Shown: positions 1-9,844, numbered from the stretch's first letter. The stretch: DNA of 37,134 nucleotides from Mycobacterium sp. (GCA_020439025.1 JAGQTO010000231.1:1-37134); one strand, 5' to 3'. Notes: generated from the letters alone by a model not told the origin. Made by a program: numbers and translations.

Positions 1-170
1 GACCTTGTTTTTATTATCGCCGAGGTTCCGACTGGGCAGTGACGGCAATTTCTGCTGGTGCTTATCTGAAAAATTACGGTACCGCCAGCAAATGACACGC
101 GCCACTAAACCAAACATGCCTCTAGGGGTGGCACCACCCTCCACGTGGAGTTTTAACATGCCCGTAACAC
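1..170. other. Intergenic region downstream of eccC
   Basis: No convincing gene is visible here. The stretch is clearly more AT-rich than the genes around it, with runs such as TTTTTATTAT near position 10 and AAAAATTA near 70. Because eccC ends at 171 on the minus strand, this is the spacer between eccC and whatever follows to the left, outside the window. It could carry a promoter for the next minus-strand operon. A pair of inverted repeats lies at 126-150. The only ORF crossing it on the plus strand runs antisense into the eccC end and looks spurious. Confidence 0.6.
126..150. repeat. Tandem inverted repeats after eccC
   Basis: Positions 126-139 read GGGTGGCACCACCC, a perfect 6-bp inverted repeat with a 2-base centre. 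Positions 139-150 read CTCCACGTGGAG, a perfect 12-bp palindrome, followed on the plus strand by TTTT. The location just past the eccC stop suggests a termination or mRNA-end structure. However, the T-run is on the wrong side for the minus-strand transcript, so a protein-binding site is equally possible. Confidence 0.4.
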
Positions 171-3100
171 TCACTGAGGGGGTGCAGTCAACTGTACGTA
201 CCCTGCATTGTCTTGACTGCCGCCGACCACTTGGCCTCGACCGGGCGGCAATCCGACCTCGAATTTGACGCCGCCCACCTTGTCGCGATCTGACCGCGCA
301 CCCAGCAGAATCCGCGTTGACGGCTGCGTCGATAAATGGTGCGGAATGCCGTTGGTCTGCACTTCTGCGGCCATTAGTTCGGCGGCGCGGTGGGTCACGA
401 TGACCCTCAGCCCGCGGTCGGCAGCGTTGGGTAGATGCCGCAGCAGCGGCTCCCAGGTGGCCACGGTCATGGCCATCCCCGGCCCGGCTGGCGCCCCTGC
501 GGTGACCTGTTGGTGCATCTGCTGACGCAGCGGCACCGCGTCCAGATCATCGACGATGAGATAGATCTTCGGACCCTCATAAGTCCACGCGCGCCGCTGC
601 TCCCAACCCGATGACGACGGCGGCTGACGCTTGTCGAGGATCGTGGCGATCTGGTCGACACGCCGCGCCATCACGTTGAAGTCGGTCTCGTAGAAATCGG
701 CCGGGTTCTCGTCATCAGCGCGCGGCTCCACCAGCATGCGCGTCGCCTCACCCAGCCGCCGCTTGGGGTCGAACAGAACGACGATCGCCTCGTTGGGCGA
801 TTCGCGGCCTGCGGTGATGCTGGCGATCGTGTTCAGGATGAAGCTCGACTTGCCGTGGTGGTCGTCACCGAAGACAGCGAGCAGCGGATCGGTCGCGAAA
901 TCGACGATCATCGGTTGCAGATCGCGGCCGCGGACGCCGAGGGCGTGACGTTCCCCGCCGAGGTCGCGCGGGCTGGGCAGCGCGTGCGCTTCGACGCGGG
1001 TGGGAAGCAGCCGCGGCCCCGGTGCGCGTCGATGTCCGGCGTAGCGATCGGTGATGGCTTGAACCGTCTCGCGCACCTTGGTGTCGAGGTCATCCATCGT
1101 GGCCTGGCCGTCGGTGCGGCCGATGGCGAAACGGATGACGTCGCCGGTGGAGGTGATGCCGCGACCGGGCTGGTCGGCGGGGATGCGATCCTGCGGGCGG
1201 ATCATCTTGTCCTCGATGCGGGCGCGGACCTGTGAGTTGGCGGCATTGGCCAGTTTCAACTCGTAGCGGGCGTTGATCTGGTTCTGGATGACGTTGCCCA
1301 ACTTGATCCAGTCCGAGGCGGTGATGACCACGTGTACGCCATGGCCGCCACTGATCAGCGTCTCGATGTTCTTCACCTGCGGGTTCTTCGGATTGAGAAT
1401 CGAGGTGTTGTCGTCGATGAAGTTTTCCCAGCCGTCAACGATGACGAACAGGTCGGTGGGGAAACCGTCGTCGAGTCCTGCATCCCCGGCCTGACGCTTA
1501 CGGCGCCATTCTTCGACCGAGAGGATGTTGTGCTGCTGGAAGAGACGCCGCCGGCGCATCAGGATGGCTTCGAGGTCGCCCAGTAGCCGCAGGTTGACCT
1601 CGCGCCGGCCTTCTCCGCCGATGGCGCCCACGTGGGGCAGGTCGCGCAGCACACCAAGTGCTGGGCCGCCGTAACTCATCAGGTAGAAGCCGACCTCAGT
1701 CGGGGAGTACCTGCTTGCAGCGGACAGGACGAAGGTCTGTACCACCGAGGACGCCTCGTCTTTACGCATGCCCAGCACCGACACGTTGCCCTCGTCGAGG
1801 CTGTAACGCAGCAGACCGTGGCTCAGTTGGCGCGGACGGTCGATCTCACCCAGTGGCCACCAGAGCGCGGATCCGGGCCGCTGCGGTGATTCCTGGGCCT
1901 GGGTGAGGATGCTGTCGAGCGGGATCGGGTCGTCCAAGGGCGGCGACCACAGCTGGGGGACCTTCTTGCCGTAGGCGGCGGTCAGCTGGGGGCCGACCGT
2001 CAGCACCAGAGATCGAGGCGGGCCTTCGAGAACGGACTCCGCGGCGATCTCTTCTTCGATCACGGTGTCGGCGTCGGGTTCGACCCGGCCGGCGGTGAAC
2101 AGTCGGGCACGGGGGCTGGCGCTGATCACTCGGCGGTTGACAGTGGTGGGCGGTTCGTAGCGGCTGGGCAGCATGAACCCGCGGTACTTCACCGGTTCGG
2201 CGCCGGGGGCGCGCACGAAATACCCTGTGCCCTTTATGGTTTTGCCATCGGCGATGTGGTAGGCGTCGGCGTTGCCGATGACGCGGCGAGAGATCGACTC
2301 CGATGCGACTTTCAGGCCGATGCGGTACTGGGTGTTGTCGGGGATTCGCTTGATGACGCCCTCATCGAGTGTCTGGCTGGCGAACAGGAAGAACACGCCC
2401 TGTGAGCGGCCCTTACGGGTCACGGTGTCGAAGACGTCGGCCATCTCCGGGTGGTCCTTGAGGAGCAGGGAGAACTCGTCGACCACCACGAACATGAACG
2501 GCACCGGCGGCAGTTGCGCCCCGGCCGGGGTGGCGCGCGCTTCGTTGTACTCGATCAGCGACTGGAACGCTGCACCCTTGATCTGATTGCCCGCCTCGTG
2601 GAAGATTCGTCCACGCAGGTCGAGCAGCCCCAGCAGCGTGTCGCCGAAACGATCGACCAGCGAACGCTTTTCCTCCATGTTGGTGATCACCGCGACCGTG
2701 TGGGGATAGTCGGCGAATGCGTCGAATCCCGCACCGTCCTTGAAGTCGGTCAGGATGGCTTGCACGACGTCGGGGGAGTGCTGGATGAACAGGCCTTCGA
2801 CGAGGGTGGCCAGTGTCGTCGACTTGCCCGATCCGGTCATACCGATCATCAGCCCGTGCGGCCCGTTGCCGCCGTCAGCTTCGTCTTTGAGGTCGACGAT
2901 CAGCGGAGCACCACTGGGTTGCAGTCCGATCGGCACCCGCAGCAGCGGTTCCAGGTTCACCGGTTCGCCTGTGCCTACCGGCAACATCCGCGGCTTCCAT
3001 AATGCGTGGACGTCCAGATTGGCCGCGTTGGTCACCCCGAGCAGTGACAGCATGGTCTGTGCCGCAGCCGATTCTGCGTCCTGGCGCCCGATCGGGGCGC

Positions 3101-4355
3101 TGTCCCACTTGGACAGCTGCCGGGCGAGATGGGCAATCACCGGCTCGTCGAGGCTGTCGGGCTCGGCGCAGAACAGTTGCCACCGGAAGTTGTGCCAGTG
3201 CTGGATCCGAAGCGCTGCATCGTCGGCATGGCCGTCACGGTCGATTCGCAGCAGTAGTTCGCGGGGATGCGCGGCGTAGTCGGGGTCGGGGGCGTCCCCG
3301 TGGCGTAGCGCTATCACCGTGACGCCATCGCGAGAAGCGATGCGCCGCACCGCCGATGAGGGTGCGTCGGGGTCCTCAATGACCACCACGACGTGCTTGT
3401 TGGACTTGCTGACCGCCGCGGCGTCGAGGTTGCCCTTGTCATCGACGACCTTGGCGCGTTCTTTGAGCAGCGGTTCGAGCATCGCCTCGACGTCACTGAG
3501 CGAAGCGCTCAGGAATCGAGCTGGCCCGGCACCGTCGATGTCCTGGCTCTCGGTGTGGGGAATCCATTTGGCCCAGGCCCAGTGTGACTCCAGGTGCGGC
3601 GAGACGATCGCCAGCGCGGTGTCATTGGGGGTGTGCCAGCACACCAGCTGCGCCACCCAGGCTCGGACGGCGGACTCGAAGACGCCGCGTTCGCCGTAAA
3701 TGCCGATCATGCCCAGTCCGGCGAAGTTAATCGCCTTGGGGCAGTGGGGAATTGACTGCTGCACCGCCCGTAGGTGCTGCAGGGCGGTCTTGGTGACCGG
3801 TTCAAGGTCCAGTTCAGATTCGACTGGCTTGACCTTGACTTTCGCTGCCAGTTTGACCTCATCGCGGCCGACCCGGATGTGAAGGTAGTCGGGGTCGCTG
3901 GCGCCGCGTTCCCACATCCGCGGGCCGTCGAGCACCGCTTCGAGCACGTCGGGATCCGGGTGTGACCATTCGGCGCGAGCCTTCTGCGCGTCCGCCGCCT
4001 CGCGGATCTGCTCGGCCATACCCGACAGGTAGCGCAGGTATTCGGCGCGCTCGGAGTTCACCTCGGCCTTGCTCATCTCGGTGTTGCCGCCCTGGCCCTG
4101 CATCGAGGAGAACAGTGCGATGCCCATCATCGCCATGAAGAACAGGTACATCGGGTTCATCTGACGGAACCCCATGATGAACATCATTGCGACCATGCCG
4201 ACGATGACGACGCCGAACACCCACGGCAGCGCCTTCTTCCAGGCGCTGACCTCAATGGTACGGGGCAGCTCGGGTGGCGCCTCGAAGATGAAGTTGTCCT
4301 TGGGTGCGGGTTTAGGGCCGCTGACGCGGCGCCGCTGAGGGAATCTCGCTCGCAT
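171..4355 (-). CDS. eccC: ESX/type VII secretion ATPase EccC (single-chain, three ATPase domains)
   Basis: Membrane-bound FtsK/SpoIIIE-type ATPase that recognises and drives substrates through an ESX secretion system. The chosen ATG (4353-4355) follows GGAAAGCCGGAA and leaves 14 bases after the eccB stop; an ATG 28 codons upstream would overlap eccB by 70 bases. The 1394-aa product has two N-terminal membrane helices (about residues 40-85) and three tandem nucleoside-triphosphatase domains. Domain 1 has an intact P-loop GMTGSGKST near residue 505 and a Walker B strand ending VVVDEFS near 630. Domain 2 has no GK[ST] in its loop (GMRKDEASS near 862). Domain 3 has the variant GDDHHGKSS near 1163. 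This pattern of one strong and two weaker sites is known for EccC proteins. EccCa and EccCb are fused, unlike in ESX-1. It is the last gene of the eccA-eccB-eccC run. Confidence 0.95.
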   Translation of the reverse strand: MRARFPQRRRVSGPKPAPKDNFIFEAPPELPRTIEVSAWKKALPWVFGVVIVGMVAMMFIMGFRQMNPMYLFFMAMMGIALFSSMQGQGGNTEMSKAEVNSERAEYLRYLSGMAEQIREAADAQKARAEWSHPDPDVLEAVLDGPRMWERGASDPDYLHIRVGRDEVKLAAKVKVKPVESELDLEPVTKTALQHLRAVQQSIPHCPKAINFAGLGMIGIYGERGVFESAVRAWVAQLVCWHTPNDTALAIVSPHLESHWAWAKWIPHTESQDIDGAGPARFLSASLSDVEAMLEPLLKERAKVVDDKGNLDAAAVSKSNKHVVVVIEDPDAPSSAVRRIASRDGVTVIALRHGDAPDPDYAAHPRELLLRIDRDGHADDAALRIQHWHNFRWQLFCAEPDSLDEPVIAHLARQLSKWDSAPIGRQDAESAAAQTMLSLLGVTNAANLDVHALWKPRMLPVGTGEPVNLEPLLRVPIGLQPSGAPLIVDLKDEADGGNGPHGLMIGMTGSGKSTTLATLVEGLFIQHSPDVVQAILTDFKDGAGFDAFADYPHTVAVITNMEEKRSLVDRFGDTLLGLLDLRGRIFHEAGNQIKGAAFQSLIEYNEARATPAGAQLPPVPFMFVVVDEFSLLLKDHPEMADVFDTVTRKGRSQGVFFLFASQTLDEGVIKRIPDNTQYRIGLKVASESISRRVIGNADAYHIADGKTIKGTGYFVRAPGAEPVKYRGFMLPSRYEPPTTVNRRVISASPRARLFTAGRVEPDADTVIEEEIAAESVLEGPPRSLVLTVGPQLTAAYGKKVPQLWSPPLDDPIPLDSILTQAQESPQRPGSALWWPLGEIDRPRQLSHGLLRYSLDEGNVSVLGMRKDEASSVVQTFVLSAASRYSPTEVGFYLMSYGGPALGVLRDLPHVGAIGGEGRREVNLRLLGDLEAILMRRRRLFQQHNILSVEEWRRKRQAGDAGLDDGFPTDLFVIVDGWENFIDDNTSILNPKNPQVKNIETLISGGHGVHVVITASDWIKLGNVIQNQINARYELKLANAANSQVRARIEDKMIRPQDRIPADQPGRGITSTGDVIRFAIGRTDGQATMDDLDTKVRETVQAITDRYAGHRRAPGPRLLPTRVEAHALPSPRDLGGERHALGVRGRDLQPMIVDFATDPLLAVFGDDHHGKSSFILNTIASITAGRESPNEAIVVLFDPKRRLGEATRMLVEPRADDENPADFYETDFNVMARRVDQIATILDKRQPPSSSGWEQRRAWTYEGPKIYLIVDDLDAVPLRQQMHQQVTAGAPAGPGMAMTVATWEPLLRHLPNAADRGLRVIVTHRAAELMAAEVQTNGIPHHLSTQPSTRILLGARSDRDKVGGVKFEVGLPPGRGQVVGGSQDNAGYVQLTAPPQ

Positions 4356-4369
4356 TTCCGGCTTTCCGT

Positions 4370-5890
4370 TTAGTGCGCAACCAGCGCATCGTCTTTGGAC
4401 AGGGTGGGGCCTGGGGCGAACAGGCTCAGTAGGGACCACGGGATGGGGAGAGGTTCAGCGGTCATGCCGAGCGACTCGGCTGGACCGCCGCCGACGCCAC
4501 CGGGAGTGCTCGGGGCCTCCAGCCCGTAGCGGACTCCGAGGTCGGACACCCAGAACGCTGACTCCCTGGTCGCCGACTCCGGTTGCTGGCCGGTGACTTG
4601 GACGAAGTAGCCGCTGCCCTTGGGCAGGATGGCACGCTGCGCGGAGGTAGGGCCGGCTCCGGTCAGGGTCACCGGTCTGGCGTCTTCGGCGACGGGAAGC
4701 GATTGGCCGACCAGCAGTGTCAGATTCGACGTGGGTGCGCCGTCGAGCTTCACCCACTGCCCACACGACACCGGATCGGTTGTCGGGTCGAGTATTTGGA
4801 GCGCTTCGGTCGGATAGTCCTCGACCGGGATCGGCTCGGCTTTGGGTGCCTTCGCGATCTGGTCTGGGGTCAGCGCCGGCGGTTCGACGAGGCCGTAGGC
4901 GTCATTGGCGCGCAGGATCGCCGCGATCACCGGGGTGATCGCCTGGATCCCTTCGGCGGTGACGACGTAGTAGCGCAGCTGGTTGTTCTCGTCGCGGTCG
5001 ACGACGACCGACCCGATCAGCGGAGCCTGTTGGCCGGCCACCGGCCACGGGAAGCGCGGCGGATCGCCAGCGTTGGCGATGAACGGCACTACCAGCGGCG
5101 GGGATTCGGGGATGAGGTTGAGCAGCGAGCGGTCGACGGTGCGCGGATTGGGAGTGTCGACGTTGATGCCGACGGCTGCGGTGACAGCGGCGTTGTTCAG
5201 GTCGATTTCACTGCGCTTGTTGCCCCAGATCAGCCAGGTGCTCTGGTCGCCGTTGTCAGTGGCCAGCACCGCTGCGTTGTCCTGCATGGGTGTCGCGTGG
5301 CCGGGACCGGGCACTGGGTCGCCGGAAATGATGGTGGTACCGGCGTCGGGGCCGCCCACGGCGTCGCAGACCATCCAGCGGGCGTCACGGGTGGGGTTCT
5401 GCTCCATCCGCGACGGCGCGTTGGGGATGCCGAGGGTGTTGCCAAGGGGGAACTTGTCGATCTCGCTGGGCTTGACCACGGTGGGGTTCTCGGCCTTGCC
5501 GACAATCAGCCGTGCGCTGGCGAGGTTGAGCACCGGGTGTAGTTCGTCGTCAATGCGAACGTAGAGCGCGTTGGTGGAGCGCTCCGCCAGGATGGCCTGC
5601 CCCCCGCTGGTGCCGGCTGGCCGCAGGATCGACAGGATGAACGCGCCGGCCAACAGAATCACTCCGAGCATCAGACCGACACTGAGCGCGCGGCCTTGAC
5701 GACGCAGCGGGTCGGTGAGCATGCGGGTGTCACGCAAGGCGACACCATTGCTGATGCGGCGGATTAGAAAGCGCCACCCCGAGATCTGGTGTTTGGTTAC
5801 GAATCCCCATGGCCGGGAACGCTGCGAGTTCGGGCCGGGCTCGGCGCTCTTGGATTTAAAACCGCGCCGCGGCTGAAGCGGTGTGGTCAC
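4370..5890 (-). CDS. eccB: ESX/type VII secretion membrane protein EccB
   Basis: Core membrane component of an ESX secretion system, with a short cytosolic N-terminus, one membrane helix and a large periplasmic domain. The 506-aa length is typical of the family. The cytosolic part carries the family-like stretch around VTKHQISGWRFLIRRI (about residues 31-46). The helix lies at about 69-89. Two cysteines at about 175 and 376 match the conserved pair that forms a disulfide in EccB periplasmic domains. The start is GTG (5888-5890), overlapping the eccA stop as GTGA, which implies translational coupling. The paralogous families have reported ATPase activity for EccB1, but no such motif is evident to me here. 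Confidence 0.93.
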   Translation of the reverse strand: MTTPLQPRRGFKSKSAEPGPNSQRSRPWGFVTKHQISGWRFLIRRISNGVALRDTRMLTDPLRRQGRALSVGLMLGVILLAGAFILSILRPAGTSGGQAILAERSTNALYVRIDDELHPVLNLASARLIVGKAENPTVVKPSEIDKFPLGNTLGIPNAPSRMEQNPTRDARWMVCDAVGGPDAGTTIISGDPVPGPGHATPMQDNAAVLATDNGDQSTWLIWGNKRSEIDLNNAAVTAAVGINVDTPNPRTVDRSLLNLIPESPPLVVPFIANAGDPPRFPWPVAGQQAPLIGSVVVDRDENNQLRYYVVTAEGIQAITPVIAAILRANDAYGLVEPPALTPDQIAKAPKAEPIPVEDYPTEALQILDPTTDPVSCGQWVKLDGAPTSNLTLLVGQSLPVAEDARPVTLTGAGPTSAQRAILPKGSGYFVQVTGQQPESATRESAFWVSDLGVRYGLEAPSTPGGVGGGPAESLGMTAEPLPIPWSLLSLFAPGPTLSKDDALVAH

Positions 5891-7725
5891 TGGGCACCTC
5901 CTGTCGCACCGCGGCTCAGTTCGATGTTCTGTTCTTTCTCGGCTCGGCCCACTTCACGGGATACCGCGGCGCGCAGATCATCTCCGGTGATGGTCTGCAG
6001 GTCCTCGGCGGTGGAGTCCGGGCCGAGCTTGCCGGTGACGTCGAGTCGGTGGTCGCGTTCCTCTTCGGCGAAGCCGATCAGGTTGTCGGCGAGGCGGGCG
6101 TTGCCCAGTACGTCGAGCGCTGGGCGGCGGCGGCCGGTGGTGTCCAGTGCCGTGGCGGCGCTGAGGTCCGCGTAGGCCTGGCGCAGCGGTTCGACGTCTT
6201 CGACGATGCTGCCGCCCTTGACGGCTTTGCGGGTGGTGATCTCGACGAGTTCGTCGACGGAGTAGGAGGGCAGGGTGATCGCGCGGGTGAAACGTGAGCG
6301 CAGACCTTCGTTGGAGTCCAGAAACTCCTGCATCTTGTCGGCGTATCCGGCGGCGATCACCATCAGCTTGTCGTTGTGGTTGGTCATGGCACGGATCAGT
6401 TCGGCGATCACCAGCGGGCCGTAGTCGTTTTCGGAGCCGGAGTCGGTCAGTGCGTAGGCCTCGTCGATGAACAGGACTCCGCCGCCGCTGTCGATGATGC
6501 GGTCGATGATCTGGCGGACCTTCGCCTCAGATCCTCCGATGATCTTGTCGACCAGATCGGCGCGCCCGGTTTCAACGAAGGTGTCCGACGGTAGGACGTC
6601 GGCGGCACACAGCAGCTTGGCGATCACCCGCGCGATGGTGGTCTTACCGGTCCCCGGCGGTCCTTTCAGGATCAGGTGCAACGACTTGTTGCGGACCGGA
6701 AGGCCAAGGGCCTCACGTTGTTTGGTTGCGCGCACATTGGATTCCAGTCGTGCGATCTGCTCTTTGACGTCGGCCATGCCGACGAACTCAGCGAGTTCCG
6801 CCTCGGCTTCTGCGCGAAGCTCTTCCCGGCGGGACGCCCCGAGCTGACGGGCGAAGTCTCGCTCTCCGGGTTCGGTGTCGGGGTCCCAGTAGTCGGTGCG
6901 GGCGTCGATGCGCGCGGCGGTCGTCGGTTGGATCCCGTAACCGGGGTCGCTGAGTGCTGTGCCGATCGTTGCGCGCACGTTGTCTTGAATGCCGGCGATG
7001 CCGTAGGCCTCGTTCAACAGTGCGGTGGCGCTGTCGCCACGGCCTAATGCGCGCGCCGACAGGGCGGCGGCGAGCAGGGCTTCGGAGCTGGCCGCGGGGA
7101 TGGGGCCTTGGCCGTGGGCGCTGAGTTGGTCGAATGCCGGCTCCCACAGACCGAGGTAGGCGGTCGACAGGCCCTGCGCCACCGACATCGCTTGGAAGAG
7201 GTAGGGGTCGTTGTGGGCCTGCGGCGTGAGCGGCGCAAGCACCCGGCGCACGTCGTGCCAGCGCTTGGCGCGGAAGAAGATGACCGCCAGGACCCAGCCG
7301 GCGTGCTGCGGATGTGCATGCAGCAGGCGGTCGTCGAGCAGGTCTCGGGCAGCACCGTAGTCGCCGTCGCGTGCCCGTGCTGCCGCGCAGGCCATGATCA
7401 CTCCGTCGGCGCCGCGGGCGTGCAGCTGAACGTAGAGGCCGGTGTCGAACGGGAAGTCCACGGCGTCGGCGGCGACGTCGGCAGCCGAGATCAGCTCGCC
7501 AGCGGTGTCGAGGGCACGGTAGGCACTCTCCAGCACCACGCGGTCGGTGGCGCCGCTGGCGGCCAGGCCCAGCCATCCGTCGCACTGGTCGGGGTACTGG
7601 GCGGTCAGTCGTTCGAACCCGACGCGGGCCTGCCGCAGGTCGGCGACCTGCCGACGGCCGAACACTTCGGCCCCCAGGGCGGCGCAGCTGCTGGTGAACT
7701 GGTCCAGCGCATCGTGGTCGATCAC
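5887..7725 (-). CDS. eccA: ESX/type VII secretion AAA+ ATPase EccA
   Basis: Cytosolic AAA+ (CbxX/CfqX family) ATPase of ESX systems, thought to act on substrate-chaperone complexes. The 612-aa protein has an all-helical TPR-like N-terminal half (to about residue 290) and a C-terminal AAA+ module. The Walker A motif is GPPGTGKTT at about 355-363 and Walker B is VLFIDEAYAL at about 417-426. The arginine-rich region SRFTRAI follows about 80 residues later. It starts at GTG (7723-7725), overlapping the stop of the preceding small gene as GTGA, and its own stop overlaps the eccB start in the same way. The order small protein, eccA, eccB, eccC resembles the espH-eccA1-eccB1-eccCa1 part of ESX-1. 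Confidence 0.94.
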   Translation of the reverse strand: MIDHDALDQFTSSCAALGAEVFGRRQVADLRQARVGFERLTAQYPDQCDGWLGLAASGATDRVVLESAYRALDTAGELISAADVAADAVDFPFDTGLYVQLHARGADGVIMACAAARARDGDYGAARDLLDDRLLHAHPQHAGWVLAVIFFRAKRWHDVRRVLAPLTPQAHNDPYLFQAMSVAQGLSTAYLGLWEPAFDQLSAHGQGPIPAASSEALLAAALSARALGRGDSATALLNEAYGIAGIQDNVRATIGTALSDPGYGIQPTTAARIDARTDYWDPDTEPGERDFARQLGASRREELRAEAEAELAEFVGMADVKEQIARLESNVRATKQREALGLPVRNKSLHLILKGPPGTGKTTIARVIAKLLCAADVLPSDTFVETGRADLVDKIIGGSEAKVRQIIDRIIDSGGGVLFIDEAYALTDSGSENDYGPLVIAELIRAMTNHNDKLMVIAAGYADKMQEFLDSNEGLRSRFTRAITLPSYSVDELVEITTRKAVKGGSIVEDVEPLRQAYADLSAATALDTTGRRRPALDVLGNARLADNLIGFAEEERDHRLDVTGKLGPDSTAEDLQTITGDDLRAAVSREVGRAEKEQNIELSRGATGGAQ

Positions 7726-8030
7726 TGCTGCTCCAGCACGCTGGCAACCTCTGCGGTGACCTTCGTCGACACCTGGTTGAACCCTTCCTCGGACATCGCT
7801 AGCAGCAGCTCGCTGAGCTTGTCGCCGGGATAGCGGCTAAACACGTCCTCGGTGAAGCTGGCGGCGACGACCATGCCGTCACCGCCGAAGATGATTTCGT
7901 TGTCGCCGTCGGGGCAGGGGACTGTGACGCGCAGCCCTTCGACGGTGCGGCGAGCGTTGCGAATTCGGTCGAGAAACTCCCGGCCACGGGCGATTTCGGT
8001 GGATACCGCGGGGTGCAGGGGGATGTCCAT
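7722..8030 (-). CDS. Small YbaB/EspH-like protein upstream of eccA
   Basis: A 102-aa cytosolic protein with no membrane segment or signal. The pattern is a helix (residues 10-32), beta strands containing charged turns such as CPDGDNEI and GGDGMVVAAS, then a long C-terminal helix. This resembles the YbaB/EbfC fold, which EspH-type ESX-1 accessory proteins also share. The position directly before eccA equals that of espH in ESX-1, so an accessory or chaperone role for ESX substrates is inferred. The match is by shape and context, not by a signature motif. No strong ribosome binding site is visible before the ATG at 8030. The end overlaps the eccA start by four bases. Confidence 0.7.
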   Translation of the reverse strand: MDIPLHPAVSTEIARGREFLDRIRNARRTVEGLRVTVPCPDGDNEIIFGGDGMVVAASFTEDVFSRYPGDKLSELLLAMSEEGFNQVSTKVTAEVASVLEQQ

Positions 8031-8181
8031 CAGGGATGCCTAACGCTTGTCGGGCCGATGTGTGACCAGGCGGTGTGACGGTCGACGACCGGGCCGGCGC
8101 GGTGCGGCCGTGACGGTCGACTGATCAGTCATGCCATCAGCGTGGCACAGAAGTGGGACACGGCGGTCAACGTGTCCGCAG

Positions 8182-9777
8182 CTATCCATCGCCGTCGCCG
8201 GCAGCGTCCTTCTTCCGGCGGGCCAAACGTTCCTTGACGGCGTTCTGCGCGTCCGGATTCACCACGGGCGCGGCAGCCTTGGGCGTCTCACCGACAACAC
8301 CGGGGCGGCCGGTGCCCTCGACCTCGGCCAGAGGGTCCTCGTAGCTGTTGATCTTCGAGGATTTGTTGTCACCGCCGGGCCGGCCTCCCATCGGCATCAT
8401 GCCGCCGCCCATTGCGCCGCTGCCGGCTGCCGCGACTGCCGCCGGCTTCAGGGGTGCAGCGGCGCTCGATGGTGTGGCGGTGGGGGAACCGGTCAACGAC
8501 GCCGGGTGGGTGGCTCCGGGCAGGTTGCTCGACGGTTTAATGGGACTGCCTCCCCCTCCGCCGCCACCACTGCCTTTCCCTGCGCCGGCCAAAGGTTTGG
8601 CCAACGCCGCGGGCTTGAGGGGGTTGCCGGCGGCCTTCTTTGCAGCATCGCCCCCGAGCTTGCTGACCTGCTCGCCGAGTTGTTGGGCCATCTGGCCGAC
8701 CGACTGCAGGGGGTTGGCCTTGCCGAGCGATTGTGTGAGCGGGCCGAGCGCACCCATCAGCGGTTGCAGCATGTCCTGCATACCGCCCGACGGTTCCTCG
8801 GCCGCAGACTTCTTTTCGCCCTTGTCCTTCTTCTCGTCCGACTCGCCGGGCTCGTGACCGTTGGGGTCCATGCCGGGATCGGGCACGTCGCCGGGAGGGG
8901 TGCTGACGACCTCGCCGCCGGCCTGCAAGCCGGTCGCGGCCACCCCTTTAAGGGCTTCTTTGTCGTCGAGGGTCTGTTGGTAGGCGTCCACGAGGGGCTG
9001 ATGAGCGCCGCCGCTCGCCGCGTTGAGCGCTTGTACCTGTGCCAGCTCTGTTTTCAGCGTGGTCCAGCTGACCGACGGGCCAACCTGTCCGTAGGTCAGG
9101 GTGTGTAGGTTGCCCGCCGATTCGTATCCGGCAGCTAGGGCGGTGGCGTGCCCGGCGATAGCTTCGGTGAAGGCGATTCCTCGAGTGAGCTTGGTAGCCA
9201 TCCCTGGCGTCGCCGCGGACTCACCGGTGGCCAGCAGTTGGGTATGGGCGTTGACCAGGCTGGCGTTAGCTGCGGCCGCGCGGGCTGCCAGGGTGGTCAG
9301 CCGGGTCGCCGCGGTCACTGCGGGTCCGGTTCCGGCCCCGGTTTCCAGCTGCAGTGCCAGTGACTCGCCCTCTGTGCCGCTGACATCGGGGATCGGGTCG
9401 AAGGTCGGCATGGCGGACGGGGCCGCTGAGGGCTTGGCCGAGCCGCTCATCGTGGCCGCTGGCGCGCCGCCTGGAGAGGTGCCACCGAACTGACCGAAGG
9501 ATGCGGCGCCCTGGCTGTCGCCGGTCTCGTAGCTGGCGGCCGTGTCGTTCATGCCAGCCGCGGCGTTGGAGGCTTGGTCGGACCCAGCGCGGACGTGCCC
9601 GAGCAACCACTGATGGCGGGCGTTGAGGTTGCGCATGATGGTCTCTGACGCGGGATCCGACGCGCAGGGCGGCGTCGGTGTCGGGTCGTCGAAGTCCGAG
9701 CCCAGCAGCGCCCCGGCCAGGTCGACGAGTTCACCGGTGCGGCGAAACCCGTCCGTGTCGACATTCAAAGCGGCCAT
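8182..9777 (-). CDS. Putative ESX substrate, WXG100/EspB-like, with YxxxD signal
   Basis: A 531-aa protein with three visible parts. Residues 1-95 are helical, and a DPASE stretch is followed by YETGD at about 83-87. That last motif fits the YxxxD/E signal of mycobacterial ESX substrates. Residues 140-320 are Ala-rich and helical, with heptad-like spacing. The remainder is Gly/Pro/Ala-rich and low in complexity, ending in a basic tail (KERLARRKK). The ATG at 9777 follows GGGAGA at a spacing of about 10; longer in-frame starts run into the upstream gene. The layout recalls EspB-type secreted proteins, with a helical head and disordered tail, but I do not claim orthology. The neighbouring EspC-like gene suggests they act as a pair. 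Confidence 0.75.
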   Translation of the reverse strand: MAALNVDTDGFRRTGELVDLAGALLGSDFDDPTPTPPCASDPASETIMRNLNARHQWLLGHVRAGSDQASNAAAGMNDTAASYETGDSQGAASFGQFGGTSPGGAPAATMSGSAKPSAAPSAMPTFDPIPDVSGTEGESLALQLETGAGTGPAVTAATRLTTLAARAAAANASLVNAHTQLLATGESAATPGMATKLTRGIAFTEAIAGHATALAAGYESAGNLHTLTYGQVGPSVSWTTLKTELAQVQALNAASGGAHQPLVDAYQQTLDDKEALKGVAATGLQAGGEVVSTPPGDVPDPGMDPNGHEPGESDEKKDKGEKKSAAEEPSGGMQDMLQPLMGALGPLTQSLGKANPLQSVGQMAQQLGEQVSKLGGDAAKKAAGNPLKPAALAKPLAGAGKGSGGGGGGGSPIKPSSNLPGATHPASLTGSPTATPSSAAAPLKPAAVAAAGSGAMGGGMMPMGGRPGGDNKSSKINSYEDPLAEVEGTGRPGVVGETPKAAAPVVNPDAQNAVKERLARRKKDAAGDGDG

Positions 9778-9844
9778 GACTGTATTTTCTCCCGAGTTGA
9801 CGCGCCGGCGGAACACCAGTTTTTCCGGCGGCACCGGCAACGCA

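Noticed and set aside
5..268. 87-aa plus-strand ORF at the left edge
   Set aside because: No ribosome binding site, overlaps the end of eccC antisense, and the composition is not protein-like.
4356..4439. Longer eccC start
   Set aside because: It would overlap eccB by 70 bases, has no ribosome binding site, and adds a Pro/Arg/Cys-rich stretch unlike EccC N-termini.
4583..5542. 319-aa plus-strand ORF
   Set aside because: Fully antisense to eccB; a typical long shadow frame of high-GC DNA.
8040..8132. 30-aa basic minus-strand ORF before the YbaB-like gene
   Set aside because: It ends ten bases before the next start, but no ribosome binding site precedes it and the Arg-rich sequence looks random.
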